64,000 nt of DNA from Guadua angustifolia. Lineage: Eukaryota; Streptophyta; Magnoliopsida; Poales; Poaceae. The stretch's first letter is position 1; each line of letters begins with the position of its first letter. Both the position numbers and the translations under genes were made by a program. Below, one piece after another: positions 23,350 to 34,395 of the stretch. The stretch covers positions 8,101,161-8,165,160 of the forward strand of contig CM070517.1 of assembly GCA_036346375.1 (NCBI GenBank). The letters are read 5' to 3'. The notes beneath the pieces are model-generated. The model was not told the origin of the DNA. It did not search any database and was given only the letters and a program-made list of their open reading frames with translations.

Positions 23350-26122
23350 GTTGAAACCCAGGTCCGATAATAGCTTTTTAAACTGCGAGGCGACAAAACT
23401 TTTCTCCGGAATAAATCCTTGAATCAAGAAAATGAAAACATTTCTAGCAAAGAAGATCTGCGGTATTACAACTACCCACTAAGGTTTTAACACTCAAAAG
23501 ACTAGTTTTCACACTCTAGACCCCCCTCTAATGCCATGTGAGTTCATAGAAAGGTCGAATCTTACACCACCACTAGTAGTACTAAAGCTAAGTCATTATA
23601 AATTAATTAGCTAGATTCATCCCATTTCAGACTTGTGGTTATATGTTTGACTCATGTTAAAGGCTTGAAAGATTAAGTTCTTAAGATGACTAAGGCAAGA
23701 CTTTCACATATCGTTTGTCCTTTCGGCCCACCTTAGCACATTGCCCCTTACCATTAACCCCAATCTAAATGATTACCATCCCAGTTAATTACCAACCACC
23801 ACATGCTATCAATAAGTCAACATTGTTGTGTGACCTCGTCGTCACTACAACTCAACATCATTGTGTGACAACACCTGATACACCAATTCCATAAAAATAT
23901 TCCATATTCCATTAGTCAATATTAAGGCCCTATTTGTTTGGGTTTTTTACCAGTTTAAAAGCCAAAAACCTAAAGCCTAAACAAATGAGTAGCTTTTTAT
24001 CTGTGCTTTTCTAAATCCATAAGCCTCCACGTAATTAAAAGTTAAAAGCCACTGGAGAGGGTTTTTTTTGGTTTATTGATGGTTGGTTTTGGACTAATAA
24101 CACTAAAGTTAGGTAAAATTGCTCATTTCTATCACGTACAAAAGCCGTTAATTTTTAAGCTGTTTAAGCCAAAAAAAACTGGCTTTAAGTTATAAACCAA
24201 AAAGCCTAAGTCTAAACAAACAGGGCCTATGTTGATATTCCAAAGACAAGAGTTGAACGTGGCATGGCTAAGCATTCTAGACACAGTCTAACCAACCCTT
24301 GTTGATTATCAATATTAACTAACTAGTAATGAATCATTCTAGAGTGACAATTAATCATGGAATACAAGTGAGAAGGTAGAATAAGTTCAACTAGGTGCAT
24401 TAACTAGATCCTGAACAATTTTGAAATAGTTGCATACATAAAATAACATGTATAAAGTAGAAACAATATAGCAAGTTTATAAATTGGGTTCAACATGATC
24501 AAAACACAACTTGCCTTAAAAAAGTTCTTACTCTTTCTTTGGACCCCGGTCTTGTGTTAATGAATCCTCCTCGGACGCTTCGAGCACTTCGACGTCTAGG
24601 CGTAACACAAAAGAATACCAAATAAATACCAAAACAGAGAGTAAACAAACTCTAAAAATCAAATAAATTCATCATTAAATAGATCTCAATTTTACAAATT
24701 TTTAAAAATTTGAATTGTCTCAATCGAAGCTCGTATAAGAGAGAACGGGCTCTTGAAAAATTTGAAAATAAAGAATTACTGAAAATTAGAAAAACAATTT
24801 TTAATCGAATTATTTTTATACTGAAAATATTATTTATTGTGTCAGCTGACGTCAGCCCTCACCCAGACCAATCGTAGAATGACATGTAGCACGGTCCATG
24901 AACCCAGTCCATGGATCTGGGTTGGCTCACCGTGGACTCAGTCCATGTTGGTTTGAATCCATACGCCATACGTTAGGATTCGATTGGCTCAGCGCAAAGC
25001 TCGATCTGGGTTGCACGTCTCAGATCTAAGACCAGATCTAAACCTGATGACAGAGACACATGGCGAGTCGCAAAGCTAGCCATGTGGCAAAATCATGGGC
25101 GCGCTCTTGGATCCAATGGTTGACTGAACACCAATGGAGAGCAGTCATGGCATGGCGACGATGCTCACCGGGGATGGAGAAGACCTCAACGTGGTGCCAC
25201 GGCAACGCTCTGGTGACCAAACAACGTGGATCTACTGCGGTGCAACGTGAGGAGTCCGGATCTAGAACCAACATTGCGGATTAGGGTCAGGGCTCAACGG
25301 TGACAAAATCTGGCAAAAAACGATGAGCTTTAGCACTTCTAACTCCGGTGAGCACTCCTGAGCAAATGACGGCATCCCGACAAAAACCCTATGGTGAGAA
25401 GGTGCACAAGATCGTGGTGAACAACAGAGGAGGTCTTGCCAACCCTTTTATTGCCCTGGTTGCCGTGTGTAGGCTGAAAACCATGTCTGATGCGGCGGAG
25501 AAGTCCATAGCATGCACGGTGGCGCCGCTCTGAGTCCTCTGCAGAAACGACGATCGAGAACCATCCGATCGCCGATGAATGGTCGAGATTCACTCAGACG
25601 TGTTCTGTCGGCTGAGATCCTTTAGAACTCATAACGCCACTGATGAATTGCAGCTGCGCAAGCTAGATCCAACTGTCACTACAGCTTAGTGTTTCCCTAA
25701 TGAAGATGGTTGTCCGATCAAAGATCTACGATCACGATTCACGTTTCTAGAAAATAGGCCAACGGCCCAACGCAGCTGACGATGTGAAGTGGGCTAGGCC
25801 GCACAATACTAGGCTTTTGAACCAATACTATTCATTGATTTTCCAGGGTTTTCTTATTTAAAATAATTCTGATAATTAAATAATTTGGTTAAGGTAATAA
25901 AAATATCAGAAAAATTCTCAAAAATATTTTAAGACATTTTAAATGCAAATAAAATATTTTTGGTAAAACCATATTTAAACTTTCTCAAAATTTAAATGGT
26001 TTTCACAATAGGCTATAATTGAGAATAATAAATAAATTCAATAAAATCTAGAAAATCCAATAAATTCTAGAAATTCATAAATGCATATTAAATTCAAATA
26101 AAGTAAAAAATAAGGATGTTAG
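23350..26122 (-). repeat. LTR family copy B (minus), 3'-truncated
   Basis: On the minus strand it starts near 26122 with TAACATCC plus AT-rich sequence, probably a mutated TGTAACA start. It passes a GC-rich middle (24850-25800) and then matches copies A and C: the block at 24485-24530 (reverse of aagttgtgttttgatcatgt), then the reverse of ttgtcacacaatgatgttga near 23860. It fades out somewhere between 23560 and 23350. It abuts kinesin pseudogene sequence at 26123. The ORFs inside (25038-25593) are in the GC-rich part and have no domain. Confidence 0.6.
23926..24227. mobile_element. MITE with GGCCCTRTTTGTTT terminal inverted repeats
   Basis: A 302-bp element inside LTR copy B. Left end GGCCCTATTTGTTT, right end AAACAAACAGGGCC; the inverted repeats match with one mismatch over 14 bases. 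The candidate three-base flanks are TAA and TAT, an imperfect match. It is non-coding. Its ends resemble those of the split MITE at 36642-48806, so the two may belong to one superfamily of PIF/Harbinger-like MITEs; that assignment rests on the TSD length only. Confidence 0.75.
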
Positions 26123-26370
26123 ATCAAAGAACTACGAACTCCATATGCTTCCATGTGGTCTATATATGTAGAATGAATTATTAGCGACACTGACTTCTTT
26201 ATTTTACCATCATCTTGATCTGTTCCTTTAGCTCTACCAGAAACCATGGCAGGTGCCGGCTGCTTCATACGGCCCATGGATGACGGTGTGCTGCTTGCAA
26301 TTGGGGAGAAAACCCATTCATTCTTTGGATGTTCTTTGTTCCTGCTTGCTTGCTAAACATATGCTATTAA

Positions 26371-26641
26371 GAGTAAGTACAATAGCAAAGCCCACTACTG
26401 GCTAATAGTAAGATAAAAGCCAGCTTCTACAATAACTGTCTTTAAAGGTTGTTTCTAGATGTTGTGTAATAACTATCTTTTCTCTCTTGTACATAAATAA
26501 TCTATCTATACTCCTGTGTAAAATAGGCTACTAAATAAGAGCCAGTTCTCTTCTCTTTCCTCTTTTCTCACTCTTTCATATAGACCAAAATTGATGTATA
26601 CAGACTAAGAGCCAGCTAAGGTGGGCTTATTGTACATGCCC
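26371..26641. mobile_element. Tourist-like MITE with TAA target duplication
   Basis: A 271-bp non-coding element, left end GAGTAAGTACAATAG, right end (inverted) GGGCATGTACAATAAG. It is flanked by TAA at 26368-26370 and 26642-26644. The three-base TAA/TTA duplication and the GTACAAT core are typical of PIF/Harbinger-derived Tourist MITEs in grasses. It sits in the coding part of the kinesin relic right after SRHI. Confidence 0.9.
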
Positions 26642-26744
26642 TAACAATGTGCCGTGAACGAGCAGCTAGGCTTACTTTGTGGACTGCCTTCTGGTATTCC
26701 ACAGGATTCTAAAACAAAGAAAAAAAATAATCAGAAAAGGTCTA

Positions 26745-27343
26745 TGTTAGACTTAATCTTGATTTGTTAGTGTTTTGGAGTTAAGTGTGTGTGATCAAGG
26801 AAAGCATGGTGTGCATGCTTGTGTTAGTGGCTGTGTGTGTGTGCAAGTAAGTGGACTTGCATGCAGGATGCATGCATGAGTTAGTGGGTAATGCATGCAT
26901 GAGAGATTGAGTTAGTGGTTAGTGTGTGAGTCATGCATGCAGCCATGCAGGAGTGATCGTTGCAGCGAGTGGAGTGATCGTTGCAGCGAGTGGAGGCCGG
27001 CCGGGTCGTGCGGATCTCAAGGCCGCATGCATGCATGGGATGCCTCTGAAGTGACCGGTTCTTGCGGCGCTGAAACGCCAAAGGAACGGCATCATATGCG
27101 TGCATGTTTAAAAGGCGGTGAAAGTGCCACAAGTGAATGTGCAGAGAGAGCGTGCATTGAGGAGTTAGTGCTGTGTGCTTGCCGAGTACATGCTGTGCGT
27201 GTGCTGTGTTGAGGTCATTTAGTGAATAAAAAAAAGTGCTAGTGTGTGTGAATCGCTTGCTTCTTTTTGTCTCTAGTTCGTGAGAGTGTTGTCTGGTTTT
27301 TCATCCACCGAGAGAGACCAGGAGTGAGTGAGCTAGGCCAACA
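26745..27343 (+). mobile_element. Solo Copia-type LTR with GTCTA target duplication
   Basis: A 599-bp element starting TGTTAGAC at 26745 and ending GGCCAACA at 27343, flanked on both sides by GTCTA (26740-26744 and 27344-27348). No internal coding domain remains, so it is a solo LTR formed by LTR-LTR recombination. It contains a 21-bp tandem duplication (ggagtgatcgttgcagcgag core, about 26950-26992) and an AATAAA signal near 27224 that supports the plus orientation. The ORF at 26922-27212 and its antisense partner are non-coding sequence read through. It lies in a kinesin intron. Confidence 0.9.
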
Positions 27344-28428
27344 GTCTATACTCTGTGGGATGAGATGTCTTGAAAAAGTAGGATGAACTCACCAGGCAAG
27401 CTTCCATCGCAGCCTTGCTATTGCCTCCTAGTGAATCTTGTAGTATGCGGATCAATTTACTCCCTCTATAGGGTATTCATGGCTGATTCTTGTTGAGGGC
27501 CGAAATGACATTAGACAATGCAAATAGAGTGGAAGTCCTTCAGTTGTCCTCATTACATGTAATTAATAACCAATACATCATGGTCTTGATTGGAAGGGTA
27601 AAGTTTAATTATATGCAACTTTTACCAAAGTGTCTTACCAGCCAAGTCGATGAGGTTAAGCTTCCCTCTGACAACATCACTACTGACCCTGATACAAAGA
27701 ACAGCATGGCTCCTACTTGAAACATCGTTCAGGCCTGTGTGGCGACCTTCCTCTTTTGCACGCTTATAGTGTAGACCTGATCATGAAATTCCTCCATAGA
27801 TCGCACAGGAAACTTCAATCATTCCAGCAAACACATTCAACCATCATCAAACACCGGCACATTACCCAGGCCAAGCCTTTTAGCTGCAAGTCTCCACCTT
27901 TGTCATCCGTTGCCATGATTTCCCTAGACTTGGGCTCAAGTAAGTCATAGCACCGCTCCATGTACACCTCATAGTACGAGATCTCCACGGAGCACCATGT
28001 GCCGGTGCAGAGCTCCAAGACAGTCGAAACCGCCAAGGGGCAAGCCCCGGTAGATCCTCCGTGCCCCACGCAGCAATCGGGTTTGAGCAATAGGTTAAGG
28101 TCACGTGACAGGACAGCGGCTTTTCGTCAAACATATTGCGGTCAAGGAAAGAATGGTCACCTGCGTTGTGTAGGTATTGTCGCTGCCAGTCACCCCATAG
28201 GCAGACCGTCGCGTTGATCCCCTCGAAGATGCTCGGGATCACGGCCCTGACCTCCTGATCAAATATCTCGGAGACGCGGTCCTTGGCTAAAGAAAGCGTA
28301 CAGCTTGTAGCACTCGTTCCAGCTGCAGGAATGGATCGGTGCACCAGAGCAAGGATCATGAAACAAGAGGGCACTCAACTGGATCATTACTAACGGAAGA
28401 ACAAGTTGTAATCCATTCTCAAACAAAC

Positions 28429-28597
28429 GACAAAATTGATAATACGCCACTCCAAAGATGAGTCCTTGTCCAAATGCCACTCTGGTCCTGGATCACTTTA
28501 AAATGCCCCTCGAAAGGAGATCTTCTCGCCCACGATGCCATTCCGGCCATTTTGCTGTAGACGAAATCGCTTATTCCCATTTTGCCCCTCAGTCAAA
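28429..28597 (+). repeat. MULE left terminal inverted repeat
   Basis: 169 bp matching the inverse of 34226-34395 with roughly ten differences by eye. Mutator TIRs contain both the transposase binding site and the promoters of the internal genes; this one should drive the plus-strand transposase gene. Confidence 0.92.
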
Positions 28598-28783
28598 CGA
28601 CCCAACCGAGCTTTATTGGTTCTCTTCTTTTGTTCGATCTCAGATCTGAAGGAGATCTCGATCTGAAGCCTCTCTTCTCCCCGCACATGGAGCTGATTTA
28701 GAGATCTCACCGATTTAGTCGTTTCGATCGATCTCAGATCTCAAGCCTCTCCGATCTCCTCTGAGTCCCTCTCCTCTCCGCAC

Positions 28784-29034
28784 ATGGAGCTTGTCGGAGT
28801 GGCGGCGGCGCCAATTTGCGAAGGTGAGACCATGTTTCCCTGTGAAAAGACTCATCTTGCCCGCTAGGGTTTCGAGTCTCCTAGGGTTTCTCTTGTTTTG
28901 ATCTGTTGGTTCTCTTCTTTTGTTCTGTGCATGAAACCCTAGCGTAGTGATTCTCGCAGGATCCCCGTGAGCTCGGCGAGATGAACCGCAAGGGCAAGAG
29001 GAATGCTAGATTAGGTGCATGGATAGTACAGTAG
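28784..29034 (+). other. MULE leader with possible small spliced ORF
   Basis: Upstream of the transposase frame an ATG at 28784 opens 13 codons (MELVGVAAAPICE). It then meets a good donor (28824 GTGAGA), with an acceptor at 28959 (CTCGCAG). If spliced, the frame continues in phase through 28981 (MNRKGKRNARLG) to a TAG at 29032. It may be an upstream ORF or leader exon of the transposase transcript. Nothing about its function can be said, and the splice is inferred from border sequence alone. Confidence 0.3.
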
Positions 29035-29279
29035 CTTGGTCACCTCCATGCAGTCCACTGCAAGATGATGTGTTGGGCAGTGGTGAAGAAGAGGCAGGTG
29101 TTGCAGATGCAATGGCTACTAATGTAGATGCAATGGGCTGTCCTTTAGTTGGAGTTGGAGAGGCAATTGACTGGGATAATCTAAGGATTCAAGAATCGCA
29201 AGATGAGGAAGGTAGAATAGAACAGATGACTGAGGATCAGTTGTATGTTCTACTGGGATTAAGAGAGGAGGATACAAGG

Positions 29280-29402
29280 AGAAGCAATGATGATAGAAGC
29301 AATGATGATAGGGTTAGAACTGATGAGGGGAGAAGCAATGATGGTAGGGTAAGGACTGATGAGGGGAGAAGCAATGATGATAGGGTAAGGACTGATGAGG
29401 GG
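29280..29402 (+). repeat. 36-bp coding tandem repeat in the transposase N-terminus
   Basis: Three head-to-tail 36-bp units (29295-29330, 29331-29366, 29367-29402) after a 15-bp partial unit. Each unit encodes RSNDDRVRTDEG or a one-residue variant. Unit length is a multiple of three, so copy-number change keeps the frame. The peptide is charged and hydrophilic, likely disordered. Confidence 0.9.
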
Positions 29403-30763
29403 CAAAGTGCAGGAGAAGGATCTAGAAACTCAACTGATGCTCGATAGTGTCTCCAAGATGCTGCCATTGTTGTTGATGACTCCATGCCAGAAGAAGTGTG
29501 TATTTCCTATGACAAGAACCACCCCGAAATGGAACTAAGCACCCTATATCCATCCATGAAAGAGTTCAGGCTAGCTGTCAGGCAGTTTGCAATAAATGAG
29601 GAGTTTGAGTTGGGAATTGAAAAAAACTGTTCAGGCAAGATTCAGAGGGTACTGCAAAGCTGAAGGTTGTCCTTGGAGGATTGTTGGACGCAGGAGAAAT
29701 GATATGAAAACGATAATGGTATCAACTTTTTATTATTTCTATGCAAACATGTTATTTATGTAATGAAATGTGTAAATTGTGGTTTCAAGTTTATGCATCT
29801 AATGAGCTTGTATGTCTTTATTGCAGATGTCAGTATTGAAAGGGACGCACACATGCGCTTCTAGCAGCAGAGTTAGTGGAAGTACAACTACTCAAGCATG
29901 GGTCACCCAAAGGGTTGTTCCTATTCTTAGAGGTAACCCTACTCTTGGTGCTTGGGACTTGCAAAAAAACTAGAAGGTCAATACCACAGATCCATAGCTT
30001 ATGACACTGTTTGGAAGGGGCAACAAAGAGCTCTTAGGAAAATGTATGGTAGTTGGGAGGATTCATTTCAGTTGCTTTATAGATGGAAGGCAGAGGTCAT
30101 AAAGAGGTCACCTAGAAGTGTTGTAGAGATAGGCACTAGATGTGTAGATGGAAGTGTGTATTTCCATAGGTTTTTTTGTGCACTGAGACCATGCATTGAG
30201 GGGTTTGTCAATGGGTGTAGACCATACCATAGCAATGATAGCACCACCCTTAATGGAAGGTGGAATGGTCAGTTGGCTGCTACTACAGCTTTGGATGGCC
30301 ATAACTAGATGTACCTTGTAGCTTTTGGGTTCTTTGATTCTGAAACTGAAGATAATTGGACTTGGTGGATGGCTCAGCTTGACAAGGCATTAAGAGAACT
30401 TCCCTTGTTGGCCATATGTACAGATGCATGTAAAGGCTTAGAAAACGCTATTTGCAAGGTATTCCCTCATGCAGAGAAGAGGGAGTGTTTTAGGCATCTA
30501 ATGAAAAATTTTGTAAAGCAATTCCATGGTGGCACTTTTAGAGAAATGTACCCTGCAGCAAGGGCATACAGGGTTGATGTGCATGATAAACATATGGAAT
30601 CAATTCTTCATCAATGTCCTAGGGTATCTAAGTACTTGAATAAATGGCATAGCTTGAAGTGGATGAGGTGTATGTTCAACACAGAGGCGAAATGTGACTA
30701 CATCAATAATAACTTGGCTGAATGTTTTAATAATTGGATCAGGGACATCAAGGACCTCCCTGT

Positions 30764-31980
30764 TAGGGGTGCAATCGGATCGGATTCGGTCGGATATCAC
30801 TCTTTCCATATCCTAAACCATATTTTTTGTTGGATTCGGAATCAGATTCGGATAGTACAGGATATGAATACGGCTCGGATAATATCGGTCGTGGATTCGA
30901 ATCGAATACGGAGCAGAATCGATACGATATCGAATAATTTTTTGTCGGATATCCCACGAGAATACTTACCACAAGAGCCATGTGAACTACTACCACTACG
31001 GTCTTTTTAAGTAGTAGTAAAGATACACAGACCTCCTCTCTCCTAGTTGACATGTTTTACTAGGCCTTGTAGTGGCGCTTCCTAACCTGACATACTCACA
31101 GAATGGGAACAACACACTCGAGAAAAGCGTTAGGACTTAGGAAGGTTAGATGCTAAGCAACCATGCAATTAGGAAAATGAAGGCAAAGCCAGCATCTATG
31201 TGAAAAGTACATGTCCCACTCGTTGGGTCATTACCACTCCATAGTCCAAATACCCCTTCTCTTTCCTTTGCTAAGTCAACAGACAAACACATCGTTGCTA
31301 TGCTTCTACTCCCCTTCTCACTATTCGCCAGCTTGCAAAAGTTGCCACCGTCTAATACGCCGGTGGCGATGGTGCATCTCAAGCCGCCACCAGATCCGAA
31401 TACCCATGCCCACTGTACTATCTATCCTATTTTCCTCTTCGATTTGGCTCCTTGGTGGTTTCAATTTTTGAGCTTTAGTTTGGGCTTGTAGGTTCCTAGC
31501 CACGGTGGTTCTCCAGGGTTCCTCTGCCTCAGCTTCAAATTGATGTCACCGGCCATGACCTGTGGCTTGGCATGCCACGATGGGGCTTAGGGCCTCCTCG
31601 TGCGCTGGGGATCAGGTCATGAGTGCAGCTGTGCTGCCGTGAGGGATGGTGGCGGTCGGCGGAAGGAATGGAGGCGGGAGGACGGCAATCGGGAGAGCGA
31701 CAGGATGACAGTGGAGGGCCGACAGAATTTCGGATATCCGAACAAATTACTAGAGGCCGAACGACATTCGGATATCCGAATCTTAGTATTCGGATATATC
31801 CGAAAATTTTCTCGGAATATACCGATCCGACGGATAGTGCTCTCCCGAATCCAAATCCGAAATAAAATATCCGAAACCGAATCCGAATCTGAAAATTATC
31901 CGAAAAAAATATCCGAATCCGATCCGAACCTGTCTGGTCGGTCGGTCGGTCGGCAAAAATCCGATCCGATTGCACCCCTA
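30764..31980. mobile_element. Non-autonomous hAT (Ac/Ds-like) element with 8-bp target duplication
   Basis: A 1,217-bp element with ends TAGGGGTGCAATCGGATCGG and its inverse, flanked by a perfect 8-bp TSD CTCCCTGT (30756-30763 and 31981-31988). The TAGGGRTG terminus and 8-bp duplication are hallmarks of hAT elements such as Ac/Ds. The interior near both ends is packed with a short word (ggatatccg, ccgaatcc) in both orientations, probably transposase binding sites. No transposase was recognised; the ORF at 31600-32580 merely runs through its right part into MULE sequence. Removing it and one TSD restores the reading of the MULE transposase (DLPV|VDLADK). Confidence 0.95.
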
Positions 31981-32962
31981 CTCCCTGTTGTTGACCTTGC
32001 AGACAAGCTAAGGGAAATGATAATGGTTCTTTGGGAAAAAAGAAAGAGGATTGCTGATAGGTTGGATGGCAGGATACTTTCTGCAGTGATAGTTCATCTA
32101 AAGGCAAGAACTAGAGGCCTAGGACACATAAGAGTACTCAAAGCATATAGGGTAGCTGCAGAGGTTTGGGACAATAGTTGTGGTGAGAGGCATGTGGTCA
32201 AAGAGTATGAACATCAATGTACTTGCCGTGAGTGGCAGCATACTGGCAAGCCTTGTGACCATGCACTTGCAAGTATCACTACCCATAGGGTGTATAACAT
32301 GGAAGACTATGTGCATGACTACTATACTGTTGCCAAATTTAAGGATGCATATGCTGGCCGCATAGAACCCATGCTTGACAAGGCACAATGGCCACAGGTA
32401 GAATTATTATATGAAGTAGGAGCACCACTGGGCAAAAGGGGAGTTGGAAGGCAAAGAAATCTTAGGATGAAAGGTTTTCTTGAAGGTGGCAGCAGCTCTG
32501 GTGCCATGCAGGGAAACAATGGAAAACAGAAAACAATGATTAGAGGCCCAATGAAGTGTAAGAGATGTGGGGAGTCATAGACAAGCAAGCTACAAGTGTC
32601 CACTAAATGGTACTAAGAAAAGGTAAGATTTACTAACTATGCTTATCAAATGCATGAGTATACTGTTTTCTAATTATTTGAACTGTTGTAATGCATGAAC
32701 TGTTGTAGGAAGAGAAAGAGCAGGAGCAAAGTGTATGCCAGCATCTCTAATAAACAAACCACTGTGCATGACAGCCCTGGAGTGCTCACAAGAAGGTCTG
32801 CTATGAATATATTCCAAGCCATTTGCAAATCCATGATCTGAACTTATTTCAACTGTCTTTTGCAGCATGCATAGTGGGCTAAGCAACACATCCACTGAGC
32901 CTACCCCTACACAGGCATCTCAAGCTGCTCCTAAAAAAAGACCCAACCCAGGAAGAAGATGA

Positions 32963-33613
32963 CCCCGAAGAAAAAGAAGGCCTGAGTGCTTGTGGAATGT
33001 CTATGGAGTTTAGATGTCTTTGTTCCATACTAGTTGCCCTGTCGTGAAACTGTATCATGATAATAAGCAATCTTTGAGTTCCATATCTATGTGGCTTTCG
33101 CAATTAATTCTCCTCTCTAGGAGATATGTACACTTAAATACTACATTTACTACCATATCTGGTAATGTTATCTGGCATATCTGGCAAACTTTGTTCAATA
33201 CTTCAATATTGCTGCTTCATTTGTTAGGCAACGCAATATCTGGTAATGTTCCATATATACAAACCAGTTCACGAATATCTGGAACCAGTTCCAAATATAC
33301 AAACTAGTTTCAATACTGCTACATTAATCAATTCAATTAGATCTGTCATCAACAAAACAAGCAATCTTTTTTCCTTGTTCAATACTTCAATACTGCTACA
33401 TTAATCGGCTCAATCAAATCATCATCGCTATTCAGAGTTCACTAGGAACAACTACATCAGCACTTCAATACTTCAATACTACATTAACTAGGAACAACTA
33501 GTTCAGAGTTCAAACAGCAGTTCAGATCTTCACAACCCAGTTAACTAACATAACTCACTTAACTAGCATCACAATCACACCCAACAAAACCAATGCTGCA
33601 ATAAGTACATTGC
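32963..33613. other. Spacer between the convergent MULE genes
   Basis: AT-rich sequence with the phrases caatacttcaata and atatctggtaatgt each repeated several times (33130-33480). It would hold the 3' untranslated ends and polyadenylation sites of both genes. No coding frame with a recognisable domain. Confidence 0.5.
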
Positions 33614-34110
33614 TCACAACAAGATACGATACATCTGGAGCAACTTTAACATGTTCTTATCAACAACATGGTTAACATGTTTCTGCATCCTAAAATCCAC
33701 ATTGAAGTAGCAATCAGTACATGCCCCTTCATCGATTGGATCATTCAGGCCTTCGGTGACAGCTGCGTTTGCGATGAATTCAGCATATTGCTCACGCCAC
33801 ATGTAAAATAAACACCTCCTAGGAATCTGTCATCAGCAAAACAACCACATTAAGCCACAAACTGATCTCTTCCACAAACCCTAAAAACCAATCAAAAATC
33901 ACGACAAAGTTCATGACTTGGACTGACCTCTTGCTCATTCCTCTGGCATTTGAAAAAAGTCCTTCCTGGGTTCTTCGGTCGGGACACGAGCTCCAAAATA
34001 CGGTCGCCGCACCTAGGGCAATCCACAAGCGGAGGCCCACTAGGGCCGTATTGCAGCATCGAAGAAGCGCCCCTCACACTAGAATAGACTGACATGCTCC
34101 TCTGTGACAT
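33614..34110 (-). CDS. GRF-type zinc-finger protein carried by the MULE
   Basis: Minus strand, two exons: 34110-33928 and 33826-33614, joined in phase 0 across a 101-bp intron with GT..AG borders, giving about 131 codons without a stop or frameshift. The product has a GRF-type zinc finger: CPRCG, then NPGRTFFKC, then RRCLFYMW with the invariant aromatic residue, followed by EQYAEFIA. The C-terminal half (two further Cys, then a basic helix-like stretch) is not recognised. GRF fingers bind single-stranded nucleic acid in known nucleases and helicases; here no enzyme domain is attached. The start is the first in-frame ATG, about 115 bp inside the right TIR, which would supply its promoter. It lies where mudrB lies in MuDR, convergent with the transposase. 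It could instead be a captured host gene fragment. The intact frame next to a broken transposase is notable. Confidence 0.7.
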
Positions 34111-34225
34111 CCGCCTAGAGTTTGCCTCTGCGCAGCTTGCCGTCGCAGGGAGAGAGGAGAACGACTGGAGAGCTCCTCGGTTGGGTCTACTCGGTTTCGA
34201 CTAAGTGGCCAAGTTCAAGCACCCT

Positions 34226-34395
34226 TTTGACTGAGGGGCAAAATGGAAATAAGCGATTTTGTTTGACAGCAAAATGGCCGGAATGGCATCGTGGGCGAGA
34301 AGGCCTCCTTTCGAGGGGCATTTTAAAGTGATCCAGGACCAGAGTGGCATTTAGACAAGGGCTCATCTTTGGACTAGCGTATTATCAATTTTCTC
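34226..34395 (-). repeat. MULE right terminal inverted repeat
   Basis: 170 bp, the inverse of the left TIR, ending CAATTTTCTC against the TSD at 34396. It faces the GRF-zinc-finger gene and probably contains its promoter. Confidence 0.92.

Larger units (their letters stand above)
29019..32962 (+). pseudogene. MuDR-type transposase gene, broken
   Basis: The frame starts at ATG 29019 with an acidic N-terminus and a 36-bp tandem repeat. Then come the MuDR DNA-binding region (about 29520-29715, with YPSMKEFRLAVRQFA and YCKAEGCPWRIVGRR) and an intron 29720-29826 with GT..AG borders. The MULE catalytic domain follows at 29830-30760 (first Asp in DSTTLNGRW, second in ICTDACKGLENA, Glu in NNLAECFNNWI). 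A SWIM zinc finger (CTCREWQHTGKPCDH, about 32215-32265) and a CCHC knuckle (from CKRC at 32558) come last. A further intron is likely at 32623-32708; the proposed end is TGA 32960-32962. Damage: TAG 29445, a one-base slip in an A-run near 29620 and another near 29965, a TAG at 30306 where Trp is usual, a frameshift near 32575, and a hAT insertion. It is not functional as it stands. Confidence 0.9.
28429..34395 (+). mobile_element. Mutator-like element (MULE) with two convergent genes
   Basis: The 5,967-bp element has long inverted repeats of about 169 bp, starting GA(C/G)AAAATTGATAATACGC at both ends, and a perfect 9-bp TSD CAAACAAAC (28420-28428 and 34396-34404). Length and TSD are diagnostic of Mutator. 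It carries a MuDR-type transposase gene on the plus strand from the left end and a GRF-zinc-finger gene on the minus strand from the right end, meeting tail to tail around 33000-33600. A hAT element sits inside the transposase gene. The MULE lies within the first readable intron of the kinesin relic. Confidence 0.95.

Noticed and set aside
27999..28649. Plus-strand ORFs across the kinesin relic and the MULE left TIR
   Set aside because: The minus strand carries the conserved kinesin motifs; these plus frames have none and cross an element boundary at 28429.
31600..32580. A 326-codon ORF read as one gene
   Set aside because: Its first part is the hAT element right half; only the part after 31981 is MULE transposase. 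The apparent fusion is caused by the insertion.
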